Part shown: positions 22,759 through 30,990 of the stretch, one piece after another
How the letters are laid out: each line of letters begins with the position of its first letter
Position numbering within the stretch: the stretch's first letter is position 1
From: Nesterenkonia lacusekhoensis
Lineage (GTDB): Bacteria > Actinomycetota > Actinomycetes > Actinomycetales > Micrococcaceae
DNA: 64,000 bases
Reading direction: 5' to 3'
NCBI RefSeq assembly: GCF_017876395.1
Contig: NZ_JAGINX010000001.1
Coordinates: forward strand, 2,630,583 to 2,694,582
Notes under the pieces: model-generated
The model's input: the letters and a program-made list of their open reading frames with translations, nothing else
What the model was told of the DNA's origin: nothing
Database searches by the model: none
Program-made: the position numbers and the translations under genes

Positions 22759-24929
22759 CACCTCTCCAGCCCACGAGACTCACGCTCGGAGCTCTTCTGC
22801 AGTGAGGACTCCTTGGCGACCAGCCTCTGGCGAGCCTGCTGATACGCCTCCCTGCTGCGCTCGGGGCTCTGCTCACGAGCCCGATCCTCGGCCGCACGCT
22901 GCTTGCCCAGCACGTCGGCACCGACCTTGTGCTCGGATGCCTTCGCACTGTCGTAGCTGGGGACGTAGCCGGCATCGCGTGGCCGCAGATCCGCCTGCAG
23001 GGCGTAGACCTGCTTACCTTCGGCCTCAGTGCGGTTGTCCCCGGCCAGCCGTTGCAGCTTCTGGTACTTCTCCGCTGAGAGCTTCGCCCGCACCGCCTTG
23101 CCGTCCTTAGCGATCAGATGCAGACCGCGCTGACCCTTCGCTACCGGATCGTCGTGGCGCAGCTGGTAGTCCACGTTCGCTGAGCCATCCTCGAGCTCAG
23201 TCGCCACAGCCAGCACCTCTCGGTCCCTGAGATCCCAGCCCTTGAGAGCGCGGAGACCCTCCTCCTGGCCGGGCTCCCGGGACATGGGAACTGTGGCCTG
23301 CTCCACCGGCTCCGGCGCCGTGCGCTCGGCGTCGCGCTCCTTGAGCTTGGACCACTTGCTGTCCCCGGCCTGAGGCCGCTCCGCCTCGACAGCATCCACG
23401 CGAGGCTCTTCAGCCTCAGCCTGCGGGACCTGCGGCGTCTCAACCTCGGGAGTCTCCGGCTCCTTCGGAGCCTTCGCCATCAGGCTGTCGAACCACTGCC
23501 GGCTCTCTCGGTCCCACTCGGCCTGCCGGGCACGGAACTCTTCGAGCTCCTTGGCCTCACGCTCGGCAGCCTCAGCAGCCGATTGGCGAAGCTCCTGCCG
23601 CTCGCGCTCTGCTCTCTGGGTCGGAGACTCCTCAATGGCAGGCTCGGCCGGCGTCTCCACCACAGGAGTCTCTGCCAGCGTCGGCGCCGGCTTACGCTCC
23701 TTGGCCCACTGCTGGAGCATCCGCTCAGCCTCACGCTGAGCCTCCTCGCCGATACGCTCCATGGCCCGCTGGTGCTCGGCGGCGGGCCAACTGACCGGCT
23801 TCGCCTGAGCCAGCTCACGGTTGCGCTCGAGGGCAGCCTCCACGTCTTCGACTCTGTAGCCCTCGCCCAGGCGTGATCCCTTGCGACGATGAGCGTTGGC
23901 CGGCTCCTGGATGACGCCGTCCTCGTCGGCCAGCATCATCCCGAAGCTCACGTCGTGAGAGCGCTTGGTGTACTTGGAGATCGTCACACCGCGTTCGCGC
24001 CCGACCTGATCCAGCCTCTGCCAGTCGGTCGCACGCTGGTCGGCGAGCGTCTCGCGCACGCGACCCTTCAGCTCAATCTCGCTGAACCTCTCCTTCGGGC
24101 CCGGGGCTCCGATGTCTGCCGCTGCATCTCGGGTCTGCTCATTCAGCTGATAACGCTCGAACTCTCGCTGCAGCCGGTCCTGCTGCTTCTGCCGCGGCGT
24201 CGGCGCATCATCGGTCCGCTCCAGCTTCACCTGCTTCTCCGCGGCCTCGATCCTCTTCCGCAGCTGGTTCGGGCTCAGATCCTTCTCAGCGTTGTCGACG
24301 ACCTGCTGCCGAGCCTCGGCCATCCGCTCCTCAGCCTGCCGGGTGAGTTCGCGCATATCCTCACGCTGCTCGACGCCGAGCTCCTCCAGCACCTTGTCAT
24401 GGGTGATCGAGAGCCTGGAGTGAGTCACAGCGTCCGAGCGCAGCGACCTTCCCGTCTCAGGATGCACGGCACCGATGATGATGTGGTTGTGGACGCAGCC
24501 GGTCCTGCCGTTGACCTCGGTGGCGATCAGCGCGGGACGGCCATCGCCGATCCTCTCCGCCAGAGCCCGGCCTCGCCGCTGAGCTTCCTCCCACGACGCC
24601 GGATCATCCGGATCCAGCTCGTCGAGACCGAAGCTCTGCACAATCGGATATGCCTGCACGTACTCCGACTCGTACATGATCTGGCCGCGGTCGTCCCGAG
24701 CCAGCACAGGCTCACCGTTCTCGTCGCGAACCTTCTTCCCCGCCTCGTCGAGCACGTGCATCGGCCGGACGCCATCTTTGCCGTGCGCAGCGCGGATCTC
24801 TCCGAGTCGCTTCTCGAACATGATGGGGTTCGACGGGGCATTGACCGCCGAGATTGCCACGGCGTCCTTGCCCGCGTAGTTAGCCGAGGCACCCGAGCGC
24901 CTCGTGGACTGTGCGGTGACGGTAGCCAT
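22758..24929 (-). CDS. Relaxase (MobA/MobL-like) of the mobile element
   Basis: This 723-residue relaxase nicks the transfer origin and pilots the strand. The N-terminal domain (1-190) contains Tyr18 (SANYAGKD) as a candidate catalytic residue, an AYPIVQSFG strand (about 93-101) and the metal-binding H147-N-H149-I in TGCVHNHIIIGAVHPETGR. The middle is a long charged coiled coil (200-340). Residues 480-720 are Glu/Pro/Arg-rich with a second folded stretch (VLAVATELEDGSANVDYQLRHD). The ATG overlaps the accessory gene stop. The exact MOB class is uncertain. Confidence 0.85.
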   Translation of the reverse strand: MATVTAQSTRRSGASANYAGKDAVAISAVNAPSNPIMFEKRLGEIRAAHGKDGVRPMHVLDEAGKKVRDENGEPVLARDDRGQIMYESEYVQAYPIVQSFGLDELDPDDPASWEEAQRRGRALAERIGDGRPALIATEVNGRTGCVHNHIIIGAVHPETGRSLRSDAVTHSRLSITHDKVLEELGVEQREDMRELTRQAEERMAEARQQVVDNAEKDLSPNQLRKRIEAAEKQVKLERTDDAPTPRQKQQDRLQREFERYQLNEQTRDAAADIGAPGPKERFSEIELKGRVRETLADQRATDWQRLDQVGRERGVTISKYTKRSHDVSFGMMLADEDGVIQEPANAHRRKGSRLGEGYRVEDVEAALERNRELAQAKPVSWPAAEHQRAMERIGEEAQREAERMLQQWAKERKPAPTLAETPVVETPAEPAIEESPTQRAERERQELRQSAAEAAEREAKELEEFRARQAEWDRESRQWFDSLMAKAPKEPETPEVETPQVPQAEAEEPRVDAVEAERPQAGDSKWSKLKERDAERTAPEPVEQATVPMSREPGQEEGLRALKGWDLRDREVLAVATELEDGSANVDYQLRHDDPVAKGQRGLHLIAKDGKAVRAKLSAEKYQKLQRLAGDNRTEAEGKQVYALQADLRPRDAGYVPSYDSAKASEHKVGADVLGKQRAAEDRAREQSPERSREAYQQARQRLVAKESSLQKSSERESRGLER

Positions 24930-25396
24930 CAGGCTGCCCGCTCAGACTCGACGAACTCGATCAGGAGCTCCTCCATGCGGAGGATGGCTTCCTTGGACTC
25001 CTTCACGTCTCGAGCAGCCTCAGCGACCTGCTGCTTGGTGACAGCATCGCCGAAGTTCAGCTTCTTCATGATCGTGTACAGCGATCCCTGCGAGTGGCTG
25101 GTGCGGTTGCGGCAGTCGGTCAGCGACTCCCACACCTCATCCGGTACAGCCACTGTGGCCGCCCCAGCCGTCGCCAGAGCTTCCGGCTGGCCGGCCATGA
25201 CGCGCGCAGCCTTCTCGTTCTCCACGAGCAGGATGCGCACTGCTTCAGTCCAGTCGACATCGTCGAACGCCACGCCGCGAACATCAGCCAGGGCCTGACG
25301 CATCGCGGCGACAGCCTTCTCCTCATCGACACCAAGACGGAGGTTGCGATGCCGGCCATACTTCGTCGGCTTACGCCGCTGAGCCTGTGCCGCCAT
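24929..25396 (-). CDS. Relaxosome accessory protein, MobC-like
   Basis: This 155-residue protein is basic at the N-terminus (AAQAQRRKPTKYGRHRNLRLGVDEE), where a ribbon-helix-helix-like strand is expected, and is otherwise helical. The layout, its place directly upstream of the relaxase with ATGA coupling, and the adjacent oriT-like inverted repeat all match MobC-type oriT-binding proteins. No sequence motif proves this. An operator-like inverted repeat (25438-25455) lies 42 bases upstream of the ATG. Confidence 0.65.
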   Translation of the reverse strand: MAAQAQRRKPTKYGRHRNLRLGVDEEKAVAAMRQALADVRGVAFDDVDWTEAVRILLVENEKAARVMAGQPEALATAGAATVAVPDEVWESLTDCRNRTSHSQGSLYTIMKKLNFGDAVTKQQVAEAARDVKESKEAILRMEELLIEFVESERAA

Positions 25397-25437
25397 AGCA
25401 ACCTCCTCCCTGCTTGTTCACATCGTGCGCATCGTCT

Positions 25438-25455
25438 AACTGGTCTCTACCAGTT
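25438..25455. promoter_or_regulatory. Inverted repeat upstream of mobC-like gene
   Basis: AACTGGT and ACCAGTT are separated by CTCT, a perfect 7-bp palindrome in an AT-rich patch 42 bases upstream of the mobC-like start. This is the expected place for an autoregulatory operator or for an accessory-protein site at oriT. Confidence 0.5.
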
Positions 25456-25487
25456 TACTATGCCGCCACGCTGCTGAACAAGCAGAT

Positions 25488-25533
25488 GTTTCGCCCAGAT
25501 TCTCCGCCGCCTGGCACAGAATCTGGGCGAAAC
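25488..25533. other. Candidate oriT: 16-bp perfect inverted repeat
   Basis: GTTTCGCCCAGATTCT (25488-25503) and its exact complement (25518-25533) are separated by 14 bases. No T-run follows on either strand, so it does not look like a terminator. It lies about 90 bases upstream of the mobC-relaxase operon, where oriT hairpins usually sit. The nick site cannot be placed from sequence alone. Confidence 0.55.
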
Positions 25534-25857
25534 GAACCCGAGGACCAGTTCCACCCGTAGTACAAATAAGGCTCGCTTCGCTCGCCTCCCCGGCCTGCGG
25601 CCGGAGTACGGGTGCTGGTCCATCCGCCTGCGTCGGCCTTCGGCCTCCTCCGGCTCGGGGGATAAATCCCAGCTCCAGGCCCATGCAGCGCCTGCGCCCT
25701 TCGGGCTCCGGCGTGCAGTGGGCCTTCCGCTATGCGCGCTGCAGCAGTGCCGCATCGCTTGAGGCAATGGCGCCCGCTCCACGGGCTTGGCACCCTCCGA
25801 ACCTCGCCTGTTCGGCGTCGTTTCGGCCGGCGAGGGCGCAGGATCACGACTTTGTCG
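25534..25857. other. GC-rich non-coding stretch between oriT candidate and repeat array
   Basis: Only overlapping shadow frames are present, with no ribosome-binding site. There are several short GC palindromes (CCGGCCTGCGGCCGG near 25,600 and GGCCTTCGGCC near 25,640) that could form hairpins on either strand. I see no gene. Confidence 0.5.
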
Positions 25858-26086
25858 AGATTCTGCATGGATCTTGTAGTAATCCTGTAGACGCCCGAAG
25901 CGCTGTTGCATCTCTGCACAGATGTTGTCGAGATCCTGCAGTATCTCTGCAGCCGCTCGGAGCCGTTGCACGGATCGTGCGCGGATCTTGTCGTAATTCT
26001 GCAGCGATCCTGTCGTCAGACTGTCGTGCTGCGATCCTGTCGAATCTCTGTCGTGATCTTGCATGGATCTTGCACAGATCCTGCTT
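25858..26086. repeat. Array of degenerate 11-bp repeats, helically phased
   Basis: About 15 units with consensus NGATCYTGYNG follow one another, mostly end to end. Examples are 25858-25890 (three units), 25920-25952 (three), 25983-26026 (four) and 26032-26086 (five: CGATCCTGTCG, AATCTCTGTCG, TGATCTTGCAT, GGATCTTGCAC, AGATCCTGCTT). The 11-bp period places each unit on about the same face of the helix. The array is non-coding and lies beside the oriT candidate. It resembles iterons of a replication origin or a partition site, which is inference. Confidence 0.75.
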
Positions 26087-26105
26087 CACCCCAGGCATGA
26101 AGAAA

Positions 26106-26140
26106 CCCCGCCGGGATCTCCGCGATCCGCGACGGGGCTC
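26106..26140 (-). terminator. Terminator of the 26,159-26,515 gene
   Basis: On the minus strand a GC-rich hairpin (CCCCGTCGCGGATC paired with GATCCCGGCGGGG, one bulge) is followed by TTTCTTC. It begins 20 bases after the stop of the gene upstream and separates the replication operon from the repeat array. Confidence 0.75.
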
Positions 26141-26158
26141 TTCCCGACGAGCTTCGCC

Positions 26159-26515
26159 TCAGGCGGCGTGAGGCTTCGGGTGACGGCTGGCCTCGTAGAC
26201 CTTGACCATCTCCTCGAACTTCTCGGCCAGCTGCTCGATCCGCTTGGACTCGTCGCGGTCGGTATTGACCATCACGATGTTGCCCTCCTCATCACGCAGC
26301 GGCTCCTTGGTCTCCTTGTCCCGACGCTCGACCTTCACCGGCTCGATGCTGAAGTACTCGTAGAGCATCTCGACGAACTCTGCGCGGGTGCGGCCGGCGT
26401 CCTTCACGGCCTTGTCGATGGCGGCGTCGTAAGCCTGCTTGGCCTCCTCCGCCTCCTTGAGCTGACGAGCGATCTCCTCTGCGCGTGCCTTGGGGTTGAA
26501 CTTGGTGGTAGCCAC
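26159..26515 (-). CDS. Hypothetical helical protein of the replication operon
   Basis: This 118-residue protein starts at GTG 26515, preceded by GGAGG. It is Glu/Lys/Ala-rich and mainly helical (ARAEEIARQLKEAEEAKQAYDAAIDKAV). The middle segment KVERRDKETKEPLRDEEGNIVMVN resembles a small beta hairpin. No family was recognised. It is the last gene of the minus-strand run that starts with the AlpA-like regulator at 29,293. Confidence 0.7.
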   Translation of the reverse strand: MATTKFNPKARAEEIARQLKEAEEAKQAYDAAIDKAVKDAGRTRAEFVEMLYEYFSIEPVKVERRDKETKEPLRDEEGNIVMVNTDRDESKRIEQLAEKFEEMVKVYEASRHPKPHAA

Positions 26516-26590
26516 AGCGTGGCCTCCAATCTCCTTCGATGTGGGTAATGGATGTGACTCCGATGTCGGAGTCCGGGTCTGGGGTCGCTC

Positions 26591-26917
26591 CTACGCCGGA
26601 GCGGGTTCGTGGTCGCGGTCGCGGCACACAGAGCACTTCGTGAACAGAAAGCCCCTGCCGCTCTCCACGTTGAAGTCGGTTACCTCCAGCGTGATGAACT
26701 TGCACTCTTCGCAGTTGCTCTCACGCCACTTCCGCCGCTCCTCGCAGTCGCCATCGCAACCGGTACTTCCGCAGGTGGGGCAGGGGCGGTGCATCATGTC
26801 CTCGACGTACCAGCACGTCCGACACCGGCCCTTCCCGTCGTTGAAGTCCTCGGGAATCTCGCGGCCGCACGAACGAACGCACTTGCTCTTCTCGGTGGTC
26901 TCGATGTTCACAGTCAT
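26591..26917 (-). CDS. Small zinc-ribbon protein
   Basis: This 108-residue protein begins MTVNIETTEKSKCVRSCGREIP; GAAGGAAGTG precedes the ATG at 26917. It contains at least five Cys pairs: C..C at 13-17, CRTC, CPTC..CDGDC, CEEC and CSVC. These are enough for two or three zinc ribbons. It probably binds nucleic acid or acts as an adaptor in the replication module, which is inference. It lies between the helicase gene and the 118-residue protein. Confidence 0.7.
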   Translation of the reverse strand: MTVNIETTEKSKCVRSCGREIPEDFNDGKGRCRTCWYVEDMMHRPCPTCGSTGCDGDCEERRKWRESNCEECKFITLEVTDFNVESGRGFLFTKCSVCRDRDHEPAPA

Positions 26918-27036
26918 CACTTCCTTCTGGGGGTCTATGTCTCGTGGTCGGCGGGTGACTCCCGCGCTCGCCATTCGGGGGACCTCAGGTGGTGGATGGG
27001 CTGAGGGCTGGCGCGGGTGGCCGCGACCAGCTCGCC

Positions 27037-28974
27037 TCAGTCCTCCGCATCATCAGAAGCCGCAGCACCATCACGGATCAGCGCCCCGTAGTACTCCCGC
27101 TTCAGGACTGGCGCGCACTTCTTGTTCAGGTCTGCCGAGCCCTTCGCCTTCGGATTCATCCAGCCTTCGAGGCTGAACTCGTGGATCAGGTGCTCCGGGG
27201 CTGCCATCCGCTTGCCCGGTCGCACTGCGCCAGTCTTGAACTTCCAGCCCTCAGCCTCAGCAGCATCGACGATCCGGTTCTTGAACTCCGTCTTGTTGAC
27301 CACCGTGCCCGAGGGGTTCGACTGCCCGAACCAAGCCTTGTAGAGGTCGTAGAGGAAGGCGATCGGCAGCATGTCCCAGACGAACCGGTCCTTCAGCTCG
27401 TGCCAGAACTCCACGACCGGGTTGTTCTCCTGCTTGAACCGAGCCATGACCTCCTGGCACGCCGGCGGATTGGAGAACTCTGTGTGGGTCATCTCCAGGC
27501 AGCGCCGCAGTACGTACTGGAGCACGTCAGGCCGGGTGAGGTAGTCCTGCTTGATGGCCTTGTTCTCCACGCCCGTGAAGGACTTGTTGAACGGCACGAA
27601 CAGCTGGCGCCGCGTCAGCGAGGCCGACTTGTCACTCGACTTCGGCAGGTCGTTCAGGCACTGGATCATCACGCCCTCGAACCTCGCGTTGTAAGGGTCC
27701 TTGTGCTTGCGCTCCAGGGTGAAGACATCGCCGGTGATGACCGACTTGAAGACATCCAGCTCCCGGGAGAACACCCCGACGGGGTTCTCATCGGTGATGA
27801 TCGCGTCGGCGTGCATCAGCGGCGTCAGAGCGAATGGCTTGTCGAACCTGCTGATCGGCAGGCTCGCGTAGCCCTTCTCGCCCTTCAGGTTCCGGGCCAC
27901 CTGGCAGTAGGTGCCCTTTCCGTTCCGCCCCTTCGGCGAGTAGGGCATCAGCGCCTGGTCGTACCTCACGCCTGGACGCATCACAGCCGAGAGGCCTTCC
28001 CACAGCAGCTGGGGGATGCCCTCATCATCCGACAGGGACTCGATCCAGGAGTCGAAGTCCCAGGTGGTGCCGTCGGGCTGAGTGATGACCGGGCTCTGAG
28101 CGTCAGCGACGTAGTCCACCGGCGACTTCGTGAGGAACACGAACTCGGGGCTGAAGTCCAGCAGCTCCTGCTTCTGGTGGTCGAAGATCCCGTTGTTCAC
28201 CGGGATATAGCGGGCCGCACGGGTCCGCTGCGTCAGGGGAGCGAGATCACGCAGACGCTCCATCGCCGAGTCTGGCTGCCTGCCGCTGAGGCCCGGGTTC
28301 AGGCTGGTCAGCTTCGAACGGATCTGCCCTTCGTCCGTGACGTACAGGCCGGACGCAGCGTTGTAGATCGCCAGCGGTGCAGTGTGATGCTCACCCTGCC
28401 CAGCGAGGTCGATCTTGATGATGGTCTCCATCTTCATCAGGATCCTCGCTGTCATCGCCTCGTCGAGGTTCTCGATGGGCTTCAGCTTCGGCATCCTGGC
28501 GCCGGCCTTCCGGAGGGCCTCATCTATAGTCAGCTTCCTCTGCCCCCCGTCGTAAGTGGTCTCGTAATCGGGCCACGTACCACCGGCAAGCATCAGCAAG
28601 TCGTACTTCATGTCGAATGAGTCCCTGCGGCGGTTCTCGAGGACGATGCCATTGTTGACCTTGTGGAGCATCCGCAGGCCAGCCTGCTTGAGCACGCTGT
28701 GGCCCGCACGACGAGCGTCCTCCATCTCCGCAGCAAAGTCCTCAGAGGCAAGCTGCTTCTCGATGGTCAGGTGTGCGACCTCATGAAGCGGGATGCGACG
28801 GAGGAAAAAGTCATCGCCTCCCTCATCCTCAGCGCTGGCGTCAACAGGCGTTGACGACCCCTCATGAGAATCGTTAGCATTAGCAGTAACAGCCGACCAG
28901 CTGGAAGATTCTTCAGGAGCCCCGTCGTTGCCCGCGGCGGGGTTTTCTATTGCCTCAGACACGGGCCTCACCAC
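27037..28974 (-). CDS. D5/P4-like SF3 replicative helicase (primase C-terminal type)
   Basis: This 645-residue protein has a D5_N-like region (about 260-345, DFSPEFVFLTKSPVDYVAD...). Its SF3 ATPase has Walker A SPKGRNGKGTYCQV at 347-359, Walker B ADAIITDEN at 389-397, and sensor-like FEGVMIQCLNDLP near 450. A winged C-terminal domain follows (FLYDLYKAWFGQSNPSG). No zinc finger or TOPRIM/AEP primase motif is evident in the N-terminal 250 residues. It probably initiates replication of the element. The start is a GTG at 28974 or one of two nearby GTGs, and it overlaps the stop of the upstream HTH gene. Confidence 0.85.
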   Translation of the reverse strand: MVRPVSEAIENPAAGNDGAPEESSSWSAVTANANDSHEGSSTPVDASAEDEGGDDFFLRRIPLHEVAHLTIEKQLASEDFAAEMEDARRAGHSVLKQAGLRMLHKVNNGIVLENRRRDSFDMKYDLLMLAGGTWPDYETTYDGGQRKLTIDEALRKAGARMPKLKPIENLDEAMTARILMKMETIIKIDLAGQGEHHTAPLAIYNAASGLYVTDEGQIRSKLTSLNPGLSGRQPDSAMERLRDLAPLTQRTRAARYIPVNNGIFDHQKQELLDFSPEFVFLTKSPVDYVADAQSPVITQPDGTTWDFDSWIESLSDDEGIPQLLWEGLSAVMRPGVRYDQALMPYSPKGRNGKGTYCQVARNLKGEKGYASLPISRFDKPFALTPLMHADAIITDENPVGVFSRELDVFKSVITGDVFTLERKHKDPYNARFEGVMIQCLNDLPKSSDKSASLTRRQLFVPFNKSFTGVENKAIKQDYLTRPDVLQYVLRRCLEMTHTEFSNPPACQEVMARFKQENNPVVEFWHELKDRFVWDMLPIAFLYDLYKAWFGQSNPSGTVVNKTEFKNRIVDAAEAEGWKFKTGAVRPGKRMAAPEHLIHEFSLEGWMNPKAKGSADLNKKCAPVLKREYYGALIRDGAAASDDAED

Positions 28975-29293
28975 CAGAGAGGGCAGTGACGGCCGGTTGC
29001 AGGATCGACGCCAGCTCCTCGCGCTTTGCGTCGGTCATCTTCGGCGCCTTGGCGACGATCTTCCTGGCGGCAGCCTTCAGATCCGCATACTCACGAGCTT
29101 CACGCTCGTTCGCCGGGATGACCCGCTCCAGGCCGAAGACATGGTCGAGGTCCTCGATTCGGTACTTATTCTTGCCGCCGTCGGACCAGTCGCGGAAGAC
29201 GGGAAGCTCGCCGGAGGCGGCCCGGCGGTTGATAGTCGCAGTGCTGCGACCGGTGTGCTTGCAAGCACCCTTCAAATCAACGTACTTAGACAC
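28955..29293 (-). CDS. AlpA/excisionase-like HTH regulator
   Basis: This 112-residue protein starts at GTG 29293 behind GGAG. The first 55 residues form a MerR/AlpA-like winged HTH: YVDLKGACKHTGRSTATINRRAASGELP, then GGKNKYRIEDLDHVFGL. The C-terminal half is a charged helical segment. It is the first gene of the replication operon and overlaps the helicase start by 20 bases. A palindrome 190 bases upstream is a candidate target. The likely role is control of replication or excision genes. Confidence 0.75.
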   Translation of the reverse strand: MSKYVDLKGACKHTGRSTATINRRAASGELPVFRDWSDGGKNKYRIEDLDHVFGLERVIPANEREAREYADLKAAARKIVAKAPKMTDAKREELASILQPAVTALSGGEARV

Positions 29294-29649
29294 TTCGTGC
29301 GCTCCATCAGTTCGATGTTGCGCAACTTCATGAATCGGTCGAAGCGATACCGCAGTGTCGGCCTACCAGAGCCGACGGCGGCGGTGCGAGCCATCAGGCT
29401 CAAGCACCCATATCTGTGAAGTTTCGAAGCGAGGGGTTGAATCGTTACCGGGTCTCCAGCCACCACAGCTGAAGTCGGCGATCACATCCGTAGATGTGAT
29501 CCGCATCTGTTAGCTGGGAGCCGCCTGCCGACGGAACCCAGGGAAACTGAGTTGCGGCCCGGCGTCTGTGCCGGACTCTTCCATTATATCGCGGTGCTCA
29601 CTGTCGAACAAGGGGTACAGCCTTACTCGCTCATCTCAATCAGGGTCTC
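29294..29649. other. Non-coding leader of the replication operon and element edge
   Basis: No gene is seen. The stretch holds a perfect palindrome, GATCACATC (29481-29489) and GATGTGATC (29494-29502) with a 4-bp spacer, and must include the promoter of the HTH-helicase operon. Its left part has lower GC than the flanks. Its right end meets the truncated pilin gene, so an attachment site may lie around 29,640-29,690. Confidence 0.5.
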
Positions 29650-29778
29650 TCAGAAGCCCGTCCTAGCTCCGTAATAGTTGGCCAGCATGACGATCCCGTA
29701 CTCCGCGGTGGCCAGTCCCTCCTCCTCGGTGTGCAGCTGCGCCAGACTCGTCTCTGGGGCTCGGATGCTCTCCGTCAT
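29650..29778 (-). pseudogene. Flp/TadE-like pilin (DUF4244-type), truncated at the element junction
   Basis: A 42-codon frame begins at ATG 29778, with an AGAAGGAG ribosome-binding site 9 bases upstream. It reads MTESIRAPETSLAQLHTEEE and then GLATAEYGIVMLA. The (G)MATAEYAI pattern is the start of the hydrophobic segment of actinobacterial Flp-type pilins and DUF4244 proteins. The expected run of about 20 hydrophobic residues is replaced by NYYGARTGF and a stop. The pilin was probably cut when the mobile element inserted or recombined here. Alternatively it could be an unrelated short peptide. Confidence 0.6.
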
Positions 29779-29980
29779 CGCCCTCACTCCTTCTCCCATC
29801 GGATTCCCCGCCCGCGGCTGCGGACAGGACCTCCAGCGTCACCGCGGCCACCCTGCCTGTGGCGGGGTCACCCCTGTTCTGTGGAGTCCCGGGAGTGTCC
29901 CGACGCCGGCCTGCCCGCCTGTGGCGGAAACGCGCCGCGTACCCCACGTCCCACCTGCCCCACTCGCCCACCCGCGCCCA

Positions 29981-30027
29981 GGCACGAAAGAGGGGCGGCC
30001 CGCATGCAGCGGACCGCCCCTCTTCAC
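29981..30027 (-). terminator. Terminator of metQ
   Basis: A perfect 11-bp stem, AAGAGGGGCGG (29988-29998) with CCGCCCCTCTT (30014-30024), is followed on the minus strand by CTTTCGTGCC. It ends the metNIQ operon 57 bases after the metQ stop. Confidence 0.8.
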
Positions 30028-30083
30028 GGGACTCAGCTCAGTCGGAGCTCAGCACAGTCGGTGCTCAGCACAGCCTCTCCGGC

Positions 30084-30941
30084 TCAGAAGGCCGGGAGGA
30101 CCTCCTCGTCCTGCCAGGTCTCCTCGATGTACTCGCGGACCTCATCGGAGTGCAGGAGCTCGTCGAGGGTCTCGATGGCCTCGTGCTCCTCATCCACGCT
30201 GCGTGCCGCCAGGAAGTTCGCGTAGGGGTTGTCCTGCGGGGACTCCACCAGCAGGCCGTCCTCAGCCGGGGTCAGGCCGGCCTCCATGGCGTAGTTGCCG
30301 TTGATCACCGCGGCGTCCACGTCGTCCAGGGTGCGGGTCAGGGCGGAGGCGTCGGCTTCGACGAACTCGAAGTCCTGCGGGTTGTCCTCCACGTCGTTGA
30401 AGGTGGCGGACTCGGCGTCGGCGCCCTCGGCCAGGGTGATCAGCCCGGCCTCCTGGAGCAGCACCAGGCCGCGGGCCTGGTTGGAGGGGTCGTTGTTCAG
30501 CGCGATGGTGGCGCCGTCGGGAAGGTCCTCGGCGTCGTCGATCTGGCTCGAGTAGAGCGCGAAGGGCTCGATGTGCACGTCCTCGAAGTGGACCAGATCG
30601 TAGCCGTTCTCCTCCACCTCGTTGTCGAACCAGGGCTGGTGCTGGAAGTAGTTGGCGTGGAGGTCGCCGTCGTTCAGCGCCTCATTGGGGATCTGGTAGT
30701 CGTCGAACTCCTCGATCTCCAGGTCGAGTCCGGCCTCCTCGGCCAGGTTCTCGTCCACGAACTCCAGGATGGCCGCATGCGGGGCAGGGGAGGCGCCCAC
30801 GGTCAGCGTGGTGATCCCGTCCTCGGCCTCCGGAATGGTGGACTCGTCGTCTCCGCCGGCCAGGCCGCAGGAGGTCAGGGCGAGAGCCGCGACGGCGGCC
30901 GCGGAGACGCTCAGCGCGCGGTGTGTGCGGGGGTGAGACAT
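30084..30941 (-). CDS. metQ: D-methionine ABC transporter substrate-binding lipoprotein
   Basis: This 285-residue NlpA/MetQ lipoprotein has a signal peptide ending ALALTSC (Cys25). The mature protein shows the family pattern: TVGASPAPHAAILEFV, NYFQHQPWFDNEV, ALYSSQI, IALNNDPSNQARGLVLLQEAGLI, and VDAAVINGNYAMEAGL. It binds methionine outside the membrane and delivers it to MetI. It is the third gene of metNIQ. It has the expected length and no anomalies. Confidence 0.93.
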   Translation of the reverse strand: MSHPRTHRALSVSAAAVAALALTSCGLAGGDDESTIPEAEDGITTLTVGASPAPHAAILEFVDENLAEEAGLDLEIEEFDDYQIPNEALNDGDLHANYFQHQPWFDNEVEENGYDLVHFEDVHIEPFALYSSQIDDAEDLPDGATIALNNDPSNQARGLVLLQEAGLITLAEGADAESATFNDVEDNPQDFEFVEADASALTRTLDDVDAAVINGNYAMEAGLTPAEDGLLVESPQDNPYANFLAARSVDEEHEAIETLDELLHSDEVREYIEETWQDEEVLPAF

Positions 30942-30990
30942 GGCAGTACCTCTTTCGTGTGAAGGGATGATGCGTGGTGGGACGGCCGGA

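Noticed and set aside
25488..25533. The 16-bp inverted repeat as a transcription terminator
   Set aside because: No T-run follows on either strand, and no gene ends just before it.
25447..26064. Minus-strand frame of 205 residues across the oriT and repeat region
   Set aside because: It reads through the inverted repeat and the 11-bp array, has no ribosome-binding site, and its amino-acid pattern only mirrors the repeats.
29479..29504. Palindrome as a tRNA or attachment site
   Set aside because: It has no cloverleaf and lies inside the element leader; it fits an operator better.
1..29650. Integrase, VirB4 or partition genes expected for a complete conjugative element
   Set aside because: No tyrosine or serine recombinase, VirB4 or ParA-like motif was found in any open frame except the IS transposases.
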